NCBI RefSeq assembly: GCF_900143695.1
Contig: NZ_FRFE01000012.1
Coordinates: forward strand, 62,001-126,000
Reading direction: 5' to 3'
Length of the DNA: 64,000 nucleotides
Origin: Desulfopila aestuarii DSM 18488
Lineage (GTDB): Bacteria; Desulfobacterota; Desulfobulbia; Desulfobulbales; Desulfocapsaceae
Part shown: positions 37,869 to 46,888 of the stretch, one piece after another
Layout: each line of letters starts with the position of its first letter
Numbering within the stretch: position 1 is the first letter of the stretch
Notes under the pieces: generated by a model
The model's database searches: none
Told to the model about the DNA's origin: nothing
Seen by the model: the letters and a program-made list of their open reading frames with translations, nothing else
Program-made: the position numbers and the translations under genes

Positions 37869-38441
37869 ATGGAACATTATTCTGTCAAGGATCTCATGGT
37901 GCCGATTTCCGAATACGCCACAGTGCCGATGGGAACCACCCTGCTTGACGCCATCAATGTGCTGGAACACGCTCAGGAGGCATACACCATCAGCAAGTAT
38001 CAGCATCGGGCCATTCTGGTCCTCGACGAGAATCGGAATGTCGTGGGCAAGATCGGCCAGTTGCGGGTACTGAAAGCCATCGAAACAAGGCCCGATCTCG
38101 ATAGTGAACTGGAAGAACTCAAAAGCTTCAACTTCAGTCCCGAATATATGGCCCACATCCAGGAGCTGCACCGGCTACGCGGCCCCATAATGCGCAAGGA
38201 GGATCTGAAAAACGCCGCCGCCAAAAAAGTGGAAGAGTTTATGCAGAAACCGACACCGGGTGAATTCGTCTCCGAGGATGCCTCTATCGACACCGCAATC
38301 CATCAACTGGTTGCTGGCACCCATCTCTCTCTGCTCGTTACACGCAACGGGCAGATTGTCGGAATCCTGCGTATTGCCGATGTCTTCGCCGCCGTCTATC
38401 ATGAGATGAAGAAGCACGACATTGCACCGCAAAACGGGTGA
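37869..38441 (+). CDS. CBS domain-containing protein
   Basis: 190 residues: two CBS motifs split by a helical insert. Motif one, about 5-75, has VKDLMVPISEYATVPMGTTLLDAINVLEHA. Motif two, about 122-180, has VEEFMQKPTPGEFVSEDASIDTAIHQLV. CBS pairs bind adenine nucleotides. No catalytic domain is present. It follows the DHH-CBS gene by 160 bases; AAGGAGAG precedes the start. A stand-alone sensor or regulator is likely. Confidence 0.88.
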   Translation: MEHYSVKDLMVPISEYATVPMGTTLLDAINVLEHAQEAYTISKYQHRAILVLDENRNVVGKIGQLRVLKAIETRPDLDSELEELKSFNFSPEYMAHIQELHRLRGPIMRKEDLKNAAAKKVEEFMQKPTPGEFVSEDASIDTAIHQLVAGTHLSLLVTRNGQIVGILRIADVFAAVYHEMKKHDIAPQNG

Positions 38442-38511
38442 AATCCTTGAGATTTTGAACCCGAAGTCCCGTCCCCTGGAACTCCACCCATTTTGAGGCG
38501 AAATAAACAAC

Positions 38512-39933
38512 ATGAAAGAACTGAAAAAACTCTACGACCGGATTGTGCAGCAGGTAAACATCAACCTCAGAGAACTTGATTTTGATGTCCGTCCCTTTGT
38601 CGAAAACCTGATTGATCCTGAAAAGATGACGAAATTCTATGCCTTCTACGGCATCACCCCGGATCACCCACTTGATCTCGAATTCAGCCATTCCGGTCTC
38701 GCCGGCAGCTATTTCCTCGGTAAATGCAAGGTCACCAATTCCCTACTCTACAAAAGCGATATCAGGGGCGACGAACTCAAACGAGAAGGCTCCACTTTCA
38801 CCTTTCAGAACTTTTCGATACCACTCACCACCGATGAGGTGATCGATATCCGGGACAGCGCCCTTATAAAGACCCTGGTCCACAACTATTCCCACGACCC
38901 GGAGACCGCTGAAAGATTCTTTATCCGCTCAACCCTGGCCATGCAATTCGCAAATATCCATGGCTCCCCAATGGACGGCTGTTTTCTCGGCCCCTTTGCC
39001 ACTGTCGATCTCACCACCGCCCATGACAGCGTTATCGGCAGGTACTCCTACATCCAGGCGGGTGAAGTGCATCACCTCCGTATCAAACCGGGTACAATCT
39101 GGGTAAACAGCCCCAACAACTTCAATTTTTATTATCGATATAAACCCGAAGCACTCCAGCCTTATGTGCATATGGAAGATGGTCAACCAAGCGGCCTGCT
39201 CTTCGACTTTATTGAAGAACACCAGGGAGCCTTCCAACGGGTCTTCAACATGGTAAATCTCGATGTCATCGATACAATTCCCGCCAGCGCTTCGCTTGAC
39301 CGATACGCGGTGATCCTGCCCAAGACCACCATCGCCGAGAACGTGCTGGTCTCCCAGCGAGCATACCTCCAGAATTCCGCCCTCGGCAAGGGGGCCAACG
39401 CCCAGGAAAACTGCTATATTATCAACTCGACCCTGGCCGGTTTCGATGTCACTGCCCACGGTGCCAAGCTGATCGAAGCCGATCTCGAAGAAAATGTCTT
39501 TGTCGGTTTCAACAGCTTTGTCCGGGGAACTGCAGAAAGCAGGGTCTGTATAGGCCAACGGTGCATCATCATGCCGCACACCATTATCGATATAGACGAA
39601 CCTCTGGAAATCCCACCGGGACACCTGGTGTGGGGGTTGATCAAGAATGCCAGGGATCTTCAAGAAAACAGTGTCTCCCTGACAGAGCTCACCAAAATCG
39701 AAAAATCCTTCACCCGGGGCAGAATGCACTTTGAGGGTAACGGAGCACAATTCGTGAAGGCCTTCCAAGACAGAATTCAACATATTCTTGAGGTGAACGG
39801 CGCCTTCTATGACGAAGAGCACAACAATGCCGGTCATGCCCAGAAGAACCAGAACCTTTCCCTCAACACCATCCAGCCGTTCCGGTTCGGTGAGATGGAA
39901 GGACTGTATCCCAATATGATAATAAAGCTTTAG
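38512..39933 (+). CDS. Left-handed beta-helix (hexapeptide repeat) family protein
   Basis: 473 residues, soluble. Isoleucine- and valine-spaced turns typical of hexapeptide repeats are seen at about 265-375 (YAVILPKTTIAENVLVSQRAYLQNSALGKGANAQENCYI, KLIEADLEENVFVGFNSFVRG, VCIGQRCIIMPHTII), with an earlier set near 155-190. Acyltransferases and nucleotidyltransferases use this fold, but no catalytic histidine motif can be singled out, so the reaction is unknown. It lies 70 bases after the CBS gene and ends with a strong terminator, so the DHH-CBS, CBS and this gene may form a unit. Confidence 0.75.
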   Translation: MKELKKLYDRIVQQVNINLRELDFDVRPFVENLIDPEKMTKFYAFYGITPDHPLDLEFSHSGLAGSYFLGKCKVTNSLLYKSDIRGDELKREGSTFTFQNFSIPLTTDEVIDIRDSALIKTLVHNYSHDPETAERFFIRSTLAMQFANIHGSPMDGCFLGPFATVDLTTAHDSVIGRYSYIQAGEVHHLRIKPGTIWVNSPNNFNFYYRYKPEALQPYVHMEDGQPSGLLFDFIEEHQGAFQRVFNMVNLDVIDTIPASASLDRYAVILPKTTIAENVLVSQRAYLQNSALGKGANAQENCYIINSTLAGFDVTAHGAKLIEADLEENVFVGFNSFVRGTAESRVCIGQRCIIMPHTIIDIDEPLEIPPGHLVWGLIKNARDLQENSVSLTELTKIEKSFTRGRMHFEGNGAQFVKAFQDRIQHILEVNGAFYDEEHNNAGHAQKNQNLSLNTIQPFRFGEMEGLYPNMIIKL

Positions 39934-39960
39934 CAGACGAGCATAATATCCTTTTTTCAA

Positions 39961-40000
39961 CGAAACCCTGAATTGAGCCAAGCGCTCATTCAGGGTTTCG
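39961..40000 (+). terminator. Intrinsic terminator after the beta-helix gene
   Basis: A 12-base perfect stem CGAAACCCTGAA / TTCAGGGTTTCG with an inner GAGC/GCTC pairing is followed by TCTTTTGTCTC. It ends the 36410-39933 gene run. Confidence 0.85.
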
Positions 40001-40264
40001 TCTTTTGTCTCTTTCCCGCCAGGTTCACTTTCACGTTCAATTTACTTATCACTCCCTCCCTCGCTCCACTCTTTCTTCACCTTCGCCTGTTATCAATTCC
40101 ACTGAGTTTTCCCTGACACTGCTGACGTCAAACGGGCAATCTGATATCTCTCCAGCTTCCTCCATTGATCTTGTTTTGACAAATTACAGCAGTCGGGCTA
40201 CACTCGATCAGCTCTAATATTGCATAGATATTCAAGAACAATTTGTCGCCACCTCCACGGAACC

Positions 40265-40495
40265 ATGGACATGCTCAAGAAACTACTGCTGCTTGCCGCT
40301 ACAACACTTCTGTTGTCCTCCTGCCTCGCGGACAAGAAAGGACCAAAAGTTGTTATCTTAAAGCACCCTGACACCCTCGACTTTCAAAATTGCGAGGTAA
40401 AGGGCGAGTGGCCGGATGATGAAGCATTTGCGGCAAATGAAAAATGTGTGCAGGCCCTTGAGAAACAAGGTTATACTGTCTGGGGTTCCAGATAA
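40265..40495 (+). CDS. Small lipoprotein
   Basis: 76 residues from ATG 40265 (a second ATG lies 6 bases on). Signal peptide LLLLAATTLLLSSC with a lipobox ending at about Cys20, then a mature part of about 57 residues, VVILKHPDTLDFQNCEVKGEW and AANEKCVQALEKQGYTVWGSR. Two further cysteines could form a disulfide. No family recognised. Confidence 0.65.
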   Translation: MDMLKKLLLLAATTLLLSSCLADKKGPKVVILKHPDTLDFQNCEVKGEWPDDEAFAANEKCVQALEKQGYTVWGSR

Positions 40496-40639
40496 TTTTC
40501 GTCGACCGCCCCTCGCCCTATCCACTTAATGAATCTCATCTTCAGCGTTCAAGACGCATTGCCTTCCCTCTCATTTGTAGCTATCCTTTTCTGAGACAAT
40601 CACTGTTTGTACCAAATCATATTTGCTACGGTGAAAACA

Positions 40640-41116
40640 ATGAATAGATATATTATTTATTTACTTGCGATCTCAATTCTAGTGCTCCCCGGTTGCGCTT
40701 CAAACCGGGATATGGGAAGGCTCATCTATAGCTCTGAGGCAGAAGGTCCGTTTCTCGACGACAATGGTACTGCAAAATATAATTATTATGTTTACAACGG
40801 CTCAGGAGAGCGGCCTGTAGCCTACCTGGCATTGGACAAAAAATATTCATTCAACAGCCAATTCTGGTACCCTACCAAGATGAGTGGTACTCTCTGGCGA
40901 GAAATTTACCATTCCACTGAATTCTTCCGAGAAGACGACTATCAGGCAAAAGTAATCCTTTCCTCCCAAGCGGAGAAGATAGGATATATGCTCACCCGGT
41001 ACTATATGGTAACTGCCTGGCTAGCTGAACCCGGTAGCTCGGTTGTGATCGTACCGCCACCTCGACTTAGCCCAGGACAAAATGATTACCGCAGGTGGCG
41101 CTTGGATTCCGAATAA
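40640..41116 (+). CDS. Lipoprotein of unknown function
   Basis: 158 residues from ATG 40640. The signal peptide (YIIYLLAISILVLPGC) has a clear lipobox. The mature part is rich in aromatic residues (YNYYVYNGSGERPVAYLALDKKYSF, LTRYYMVTAWLAEPGSSVVIVPPPR) and seems beta-structured. No domain recognised. It is convergent with the VTT-domain gene, whose stop is 7 bases away. Confidence 0.65.
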   Translation: MNRYIIYLLAISILVLPGCASNRDMGRLIYSSEAEGPFLDDNGTAKYNYYVYNGSGERPVAYLALDKKYSFNSQFWYPTKMSGTLWREIYHSTEFFREDDYQAKVILSSQAEKIGYMLTRYYMVTAWLAEPGSSVVIVPPPRLSPGQNDYRRWRLDSE

Positions 41117-41123
41117 CCTGCCA

Positions 41124-41552
41124 TCAGGTCAGCGGGATTAGAGAAAGATAGAAGACGACGATATAGCGTAAACCCTTACCAATGGCCACTAACGGCAGAA
41201 ACACCATAAAGGGCACTCGCATAACACCGGCAACACAGGTAAGAATATCGCCACCCAACGGCAGCCAGGAAAAGAGCAGGCTCCAAACCCCATATTTTCG
41301 AAAACGCATCTGCATGCGGGTAAGCTGATCCTCTGAGAAATAGAACCAGCGTCGATCCTTATAATGGAGAAGATACCGACCGAGTACCCAGTTGACCGCC
41401 GCCCCGAGAGTGTTGCCGCAGGTGGCAACAATAATCAAATTCCAGGACGGCTCTCCCTGTTTGAGCAGACCATAGAGGATGGCCTCAGAAGAAAAAGGTA
41501 CGATGGTGGCTGCCAGAAACGAGGCAACAAACAGCAGCAAATAGCCGGTCAT
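41124..41552 (-). CDS. yqaA: VTT-domain inner membrane protein (YqaA type)
   Basis: 142 residues, four hydrophobic segments. Family signatures are PFSSEAILYGLL, ATCGNTLGAAVNWVLGRYL and RYGVWSLLF-like FRKYGVWSLLFSWLPLGGDILTCVAG. This small branch of the DedA/VTT superfamily has been linked to lipid flipping in larger members, but the role of YqaA is unknown. Its ATG overlaps the stop of the glycosyltransferase gene by four bases. Confidence 0.85.
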   Translation of the reverse strand: MTGYLLLFVASFLAATIVPFSSEAILYGLLKQGEPSWNLIIVATCGNTLGAAVNWVLGRYLLHYKDRRWFYFSEDQLTRMQMRFRKYGVWSLLFSWLPLGGDILTCVAGVMRVPFMVFLPLVAIGKGLRYIVVFYLSLIPLT

Positions 41553-42739
41553 GAAAAAAGTTTTGTGGAGAGAAGCTCAATCAACTGTTCAGCGGCACGT
41601 TCAGCACCGTCGAGGTTGACAGTATGTTGGCAGTGACCGGCTTTCGCCAAGATGGCCAGAAGCATTGCAGCCAGCCGACTTCCCTCCACTCGATGCTCCT
41701 CGACCACCTTCAGTTGTTCACCCGCGGCTGCCAATAACTTTGTGAGATGCAGCTGCTGCTCATTGTCCTGCATCCCCCGCAACACCACTACTGCAGGGAT
41801 TTGTTCGGCCAAAACATCCATGATGCTGTTATAGCCGCCATAAATCACTGCCGAGCGTGATTGTGACAGGGACCGCAGGTATTCGGCGCCGGAAAGCGGT
41901 TGCAACCGGCAATATTCGAGAGAGGCGAACAAGGACTGAACCTCCACCTGTAGAGACGCCGAAGGCCCGGACTCAATAAACAGTTTCCATTCGCCATGGT
42001 CCGGCCCCACAATCCGTAATGCTTCAGCCAGGGACTGCAAGAAACCAAGAGAATATTCGCCAAGCCAGGGCACAGACACAATCCCGGCAAACGATGGCGC
42101 ATCGTCGTCAGTTGTAGTGCGCCAATACTGCAGTTCCTTTACCCGCGATACGTAACCGCAGGTCATGGGCTCAACCCCATATTGGGTTCGAACGAGAGCC
42201 AGATGCTCACCGCCCAAGACCTCTTCATCCCCATACCAGAGAATATCACGGTAATGGTCCATGAAAATCTGCGCCGCCAGTTCTGACCTCGCCTGTGGCA
42301 CTGCCCCCACTACTCCACGAATCCCAAGCACCCATCGGGTTTCAATAACAGCGGACGAGTGAAGCGCCGGCAAAAGTTCCCGGTGCTTCCCCTGCGGGGT
42401 GTGATCGGCCAACACCAGCCGGGGACGATAGAGCCGGACGATCTGCTCGAGGTTCGCCCCCCGTAATTCCCCTAGTTCCAGGTCACTGAACATCGAATTC
42501 CCGACAATACCGCGGGACTTTCCGCCCACCACCTCCGTTTCGTAGGATGGTAGTTTCAGCCAGTCAAGCGGCACCCGACCGATCAACTCCTGGCTCACCT
42601 TGCAGCCGGACACAAACAGAACCCTAAGCTCAGGGGCAACACGGCGGAGCGCCATACCAATGGCAATGGTGCGACTGGCATGGCCCAGGCCGCGGCCATC
42701 ATGGGCGTAGAGCAATATATCAAGACGTGGAAGTTCCAT
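41549..42739 (-). CDS. GT-B type glycosyltransferase (COG4671-like)
   Basis: 396 residues. The N-terminal domain has HDGRGLGHASRTIAIGMALRR and YRPRLVLADHTPQGKHREL. The C-terminal domain has RSAVIYGGYNSIMDVLAEQIPAVVVLRGMQDNEQQLHLTKL, the acceptor and UDP-sugar regions of GT28/MurG-like enzymes. It is read with a VTT membrane protein in an ATGA overlap and lies opposite another glycosyltransferase, so the group probably makes a cell-surface glycan. Substrate unknown. Confidence 0.85.
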   Translation of the reverse strand: MELPRLDILLYAHDGRGLGHASRTIAIGMALRRVAPELRVLFVSGCKVSQELIGRVPLDWLKLPSYETEVVGGKSRGIVGNSMFSDLELGELRGANLEQIVRLYRPRLVLADHTPQGKHRELLPALHSSAVIETRWVLGIRGVVGAVPQARSELAAQIFMDHYRDILWYGDEEVLGGEHLALVRTQYGVEPMTCGYVSRVKELQYWRTTTDDDAPSFAGIVSVPWLGEYSLGFLQSLAEALRIVGPDHGEWKLFIESGPSASLQVEVQSLFASLEYCRLQPLSGAEYLRSLSQSRSAVIYGGYNSIMDVLAEQIPAVVVLRGMQDNEQQLHLTKLLAAAGEQLKVVEEHRVEGSRLAAMLLAILAKAGHCQHTVNLDGAERAAEQLIELLSTKLFS

Positions 42740-42853
42740 AAGGGCAGGTTACTCGAAAAATGCACATTTTTCCCATGCATAATCATGCGGGATCTGTTTT
42801 CTTTACAGACACATTGATCCTTTTTAACCATGTTCTGCCAATCTGGCCGCAAG

Positions 42854-43969
42854 ATGAAAATCGCCTACTATATGCCGTTCAAGCCACTGGGTCACCCCAA
42901 TCCCTCCGGCGATCTCATCCTCGGCACCGAAATCCACGACCATCTGAACCGGGCCGGCCATCAGTGCCGCCTGGTCAGCAGACTTCGCTGCCGCTGGATC
43001 TACCTGCATCCGGGCAAACTGCTACACCTGTTTTTTGAACGACAGAGGATTCTTCGCAACCAGAAGGGTGACCATCCGAATATCTGGCTCAGCTATCATT
43101 GCTATTACAAGGCTCCCGATCTTCTCGGCCCATGGTGCGCGAGGCGGCTTCAGATCCCCTATGTTGTTTTTCAGGGTATCTATTCAACGAAAAGGCGCCG
43201 GCAACTCCTGGCTCGCCCCGGTTTTTACCTGAACAGGCAGGCACTGCTCTCTGCCGCCATGGTATTCACCAATAAACGACGAGATGAAAAAAACCTGCTG
43301 CGGCTTCTCCCACCCGAACGGGTTCAATATATTCCGCCCGGCATCCATACCGCCAATTTTACCTTCAGCGATACTGGCCGCCAGCAACAGCGCCAAGAAT
43401 GGAATGTCAGAGACAAGGTGGTTGTCATGGCTGCCGCGATGTTCCGACCGGGCGTGAAGTCGGAAGGGCTCAAAACGGTGATGAACTCCTGCGCGGAACT
43501 CATTCGAAACGGCAGAAACATCCATTTGGTCATCGCCGGGGATGGCCGGTGCCGAGATGAACTTCACGCCTTCGCTCGCAAAGCCATGGGTAACCGTGTC
43601 ACCTTCTGCGGCCGTATTCCAAGAAATGAACTCGCATCCGTCTACAGCGGCGCCGATATCTTTGCCTTCCCAGGGGTTGAAGAGTCGCTCGGGATGGTCT
43701 ACCTCGAAGCCCAATCCTGCGGATTACCGGTGGTGGCATTTTCGGACTGGGGCGGTGGCGAAGCGGTTGTCAACGGCCAGACCGGCCTCACCAGCCTGGC
43801 ATCCTCACCACATCTGTTCACCGAGAATATCGACAGGTTGATCCTTGACGCGGAACTGCGCAGGACATTGGGGCAGCAGGCCGCCACCCACGTCCGGGAC
43901 CATCATGAGCTTTCAAGAGGCTATGCAGGTTTCACGGAAATTCTCGAAAAGATTGCTAGTAAAAGATAG
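42854..43969 (+). CDS. Glycosyltransferase family 4 protein
   Basis: 371 residues from ATG 42854, where the family N-terminus MKIAYYMPFKPLGHPNPSGD begins; upstream codons in the frame are not needed. The GT-B C-terminal half has VIAGDGRCRDELHAFARK, VTFCGRIPRNELASVYSGADIFAFPG and the donor motif EESLGMVYLEAQSCGLPVVAF. Acceptor and sugar unknown. It is divergent from the other glycosyltransferase with 114 bases between starts. A retaining mechanism follows from the GT4 family. Confidence 0.9.
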   Translation: MKIAYYMPFKPLGHPNPSGDLILGTEIHDHLNRAGHQCRLVSRLRCRWIYLHPGKLLHLFFERQRILRNQKGDHPNIWLSYHCYYKAPDLLGPWCARRLQIPYVVFQGIYSTKRRRQLLARPGFYLNRQALLSAAMVFTNKRRDEKNLLRLLPPERVQYIPPGIHTANFTFSDTGRQQQRQEWNVRDKVVVMAAAMFRPGVKSEGLKTVMNSCAELIRNGRNIHLVIAGDGRCRDELHAFARKAMGNRVTFCGRIPRNELASVYSGADIFAFPGVEESLGMVYLEAQSCGLPVVAFSDWGGGEAVVNGQTGLTSLASSPHLFTENIDRLILDAELRRTLGQQAATHVRDHHELSRGYAGFTEILEKIASKR

Positions 43970-44021
43970 TGCCATCTTGGCACGATATCTGATATGCTCA
44001 ATGTGAATGGAACCTCCATTC

Positions 44022-44117
44022 TCAGGTATTGCCCGAAATAGTTGCAGCAGAGACCGCACCGGAACCTACACCGGAGTATTCTTTCTCAACCTTGATGGCG
44101 TCGTAATAGCTCTCCAT
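44022..44117 (-). pseudogene. Possible gene remnant or 31-residue small ORF
   Basis: The minus strand reads MESYYDAIKVEKEYSG then a Gly/Ser/Ala-rich end VGSGAVSAATISGNT and a stop. The composition is protein-like, but the frame is closed by a stop nine codons or fewer upstream and no ribosome binding site is visible. It is either a C-terminal remnant of a decayed gene or chance. Confidence 0.25.
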
Positions 44118-44242
44118 CTGCTTTGTTACTTCGATTTTTCAATTGCTTCGCATATGAAGATTTTTACTTAACCATCCTTGATTTTGAGATTTTTACGAGA
44201 CTGTCAACCTTGACATATCAGGATGTTATCAAGCGGTATACA

Positions 44243-46885
44243 ATGATTACGGTACAGCTTTCCCGTCGGATTCAGACCCTTTTTCTCCTTGTTCTTCTGC
44301 TCTTACTCTTTTTTCCATGGCCGGCCCTTGCCCAGAAACTGAAAAAGAATGTTCTCTACCTCAACTCGTACCATGACGGCTATCAATGGTCGGACCAAGT
44401 ACTGGAGGGAGTTCGCAAAGTTCTGAACCAGAGCGATTTTAAAATCGATCTGCAGATCGAGTATCTTGACGCCAAAAAATATAACTACGAATATATCAAA
44501 CCCCGGCTCTACACCCTTTATCGTGAAAAGTTCAAGGATGAAAAATTCGATATCATCATCGTCTCCGACAACGACGCACTGAGCTTTATCCAGGAGTTCA
44601 AGGAAGATCTTTTCGGCAATGTGCCGGTGGTCTTCTGCGGCATCAACGGCATCGAAACGGTCGATCTCTCCCAGAAAAACATCACCGGTGTTATCGAGAA
44701 CTTTGACTTGGCCCGCACCCTGAAAATCGCAAGGAAACTCCATCCCGACAAAAAACGCATGATCGTCTTCGGCGACGACTCGGTTACCGGCCACGCCATA
44801 GCCAACCAGGTGGAGCAGCAAGTCCGCGTCTCAGACCCGGACCTGGATGTGGAAATCTGGGTCAGTCTTTCGTTGGAAGAGACCAAGGAGCGGGTAAAAC
44901 AACTTCCCGACGACACCTTTCTCTTTTTCACCCCCTGGTACCAGACCATCAAGGGACGTTTCTATACCACTGAGGAAGTGATGAAAGAGATCTACGCTCA
45001 CTCCTCGGTACCTATGTACACGGCCTGGGAGTTTCTCCTCGGTCATGGCGTAGTTGGTGGCCGTCTGCTTTCCGGCAGTCAACACGGCGAAACCGCCGCC
45101 AGGATGGCACTCAGGATTCTCAATGGCGAACCGGCGGATACCATCCCCATCGAGCTTGAACCGACCGGCCTCTACATGTTCGACTATGATGTTATGAAAC
45201 GACTGAATATCGATCAGAAACTGCTGCCGGAAGACTCGATCATCATCAACAGTCCGACCATTTTCTATGAGTTATCCAAAGAGCTTTTCTGGACCATCAT
45301 GGTCAGTTTCCTCCTGTTGCTTACCGCCCTCTTATCGCTATTGATCGCCATGACCGAGCGGCGCAAGGTTGAGCGCAAGGCACTTGAGCAACTGTCGTTT
45401 CTCGAGACCCTGATGGATACCATTCCCCAGCTGGTCTCCTGGAAAGATGGACAGGGCCGTTATCTTGGCGCCAACCGTTCCTTCACCGAATTCTTCGGGG
45501 TAGAGAGCCCGGAGAAAATGGTGATGAACACCGCCACCGACATCATCTCGGACCCGGACTACTGCCGCTGGTCCATGGCCACCGACTATGCGGTAGCCAA
45601 CCAGCACAAGGCATTCAGGAAGGTCCGCCGGAAAATTGTCGACCACAATGGGGTCAGGGGCTGGCTGGAAGTGAACAAGGTACCACTCCTCGATCAGGCT
45701 GGGAAAATTGTCGGTGTATTGAGTACGGCCGAAAACATCACCAAAGAACAGAACCTGGAAAAACAGCTGATCCAGTCCCAGAAAATGGAGGCTATCGGCA
45801 CTCTGGCCGGCGGCATTGCCCACGACTTCAATAACATTCTCACCTCTATCATCAACTCCACCGAGCTGGCCTTAGGCGACGTCGATCCTGACTCTCAAAC
45901 CGCCAAGGATTTGCAGCGTGTACTCAAAGCTGCCCGACGCGGCGGCCGGGTAGTAAAACAGATCCTGTCGTTTAGTCGTCCTTCCAGTGAGGGTTTCCGA
46001 CCCACGGACATTAGCGTCGTGATCCAGGAAGTGCTAAGCCTGATAGATGCTTCACTGCCTGCCAATATCAACGTCGAGGTGGACGTTAGCCACAACAGTA
46101 TGATTGTCGACAGCGATCCTACCCAGATACATCAGGTTATTTTAAACCTCTGTACCAACGCCTTCCATGCCCTTCGCGAAAAAGGCGGTCTGCTCCGCAT
46201 CCAGTTGGCCGATGCCGTACTCGACCAGGAAAAAAGCGGCGTCATGAACATCCCGCAGGGTAACTATGTCAAAATGACCATCTCCGATACAGGCCACGGC
46301 ATCGATGCCTCTATCATCGATAATATTTTTGATCCATTTTTCTCCACAAAGGACATTACCGAAGGTACAGGCCTTGGCCTTGCCGTTGTCCATGGTATAA
46401 TCAAAGGCCACAAGGGCGGTATCCAGGTGCAGAGCGTTTCCGGCGAGGGTACAACGTTTGAGATCTATCTACCGAAAAGCGGTGACACCGATATCCTCTC
46501 CGATCAGGATGCGATTTCAACACCTTCAGAGGCTCTCTCCATCCTCTTTGTGGAAGATGATGAGGACCAGCTGAACAGCGTTCCTAGGATTTTAAGAGAT
46601 ATGGGCCATCGGGTCGAAGCGCTCCGAGATCCCCTGGTGGCTCTCGAACGAGCGCTTTCCGAACCACGCGATATCGATATCATCATCACCGACTATGACA
46701 TGCCGACCATGAACGGCGCCCAGCTCGCTGAGAAACTTGAGAAGTTCCCGGTCATACTTGTTTCTGGCCGTGAAGATGCCATCAGTGCAGGTAAGAATCA
46801 TCCCAATATCATCCGTATTCTGATTAAGCCCTATGACCGGCATGATCTGAAAAAGGCCCTCAGCGCCGTGCATGACAAGGAGTAA
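44243..46885 (+). CDS. Hybrid sensor histidine kinase with periplasmic binding-protein-like sensor
   Basis: 880 residues from ATG 44243. Signal/anchor helix (LFLLVLLLLLFFPWPALA). A periplasmic ABC_sub_bind-type domain follows, about 30-345 (KKNVLYLNSYHDGYQWSDQVLEGV, VPVVFCGINGIE, GGRLLSGSQHGETAARMALRIL). A second membrane helix lies at about 348-370, then a PAS domain at about 385-500. HisKA has His527 in GGIAHDFNNIL, HATPase has GTGLGLAVVHGIIKGHKGG, and a C-terminal receiver has Asp817 in IIITDYDMPTMNG. All boxes look active. A sigma-54 regulator gene starts 3 bases later. Lactate genes follow with a sigma-54 promoter, so it probably senses lactate or a related acid; this is inference. Confidence 0.9.
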   Translation: MITVQLSRRIQTLFLLVLLLLLFFPWPALAQKLKKNVLYLNSYHDGYQWSDQVLEGVRKVLNQSDFKIDLQIEYLDAKKYNYEYIKPRLYTLYREKFKDEKFDIIIVSDNDALSFIQEFKEDLFGNVPVVFCGINGIETVDLSQKNITGVIENFDLARTLKIARKLHPDKKRMIVFGDDSVTGHAIANQVEQQVRVSDPDLDVEIWVSLSLEETKERVKQLPDDTFLFFTPWYQTIKGRFYTTEEVMKEIYAHSSVPMYTAWEFLLGHGVVGGRLLSGSQHGETAARMALRILNGEPADTIPIELEPTGLYMFDYDVMKRLNIDQKLLPEDSIIINSPTIFYELSKELFWTIMVSFLLLLTALLSLLIAMTERRKVERKALEQLSFLETLMDTIPQLVSWKDGQGRYLGANRSFTEFFGVESPEKMVMNTATDIISDPDYCRWSMATDYAVANQHKAFRKVRRKIVDHNGVRGWLEVNKVPLLDQAGKIVGVLSTAENITKEQNLEKQLIQSQKMEAIGTLAGGIAHDFNNILTSIINSTELALGDVDPDSQTAKDLQRVLKAARRGGRVVKQILSFSRPSSEGFRPTDISVVIQEVLSLIDASLPANINVEVDVSHNSMIVDSDPTQIHQVILNLCTNAFHALREKGGLLRIQLADAVLDQEKSGVMNIPQGNYVKMTISDTGHGIDASIIDNIFDPFFSTKDITEGTGLGLAVVHGIIKGHKGGIQVQSVSGEGTTFEIYLPKSGDTDILSDQDAISTPSEALSILFVEDDEDQLNSVPRILRDMGHRVEALRDPLVALERALSEPRDIDIIITDYDMPTMNGAQLAEKLEKFPVILVSGREDAISAGKNHPNIIRILIKPYDRHDLKKALSAVHDKE

Positions 46886-46888
46886 TTC

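Noticed and set aside
43975-43998. TGGCACG followed by a GC that suggested a second sigma-54 promoter
   Set aside because: The GG and GC are 17 bases apart instead of 12.
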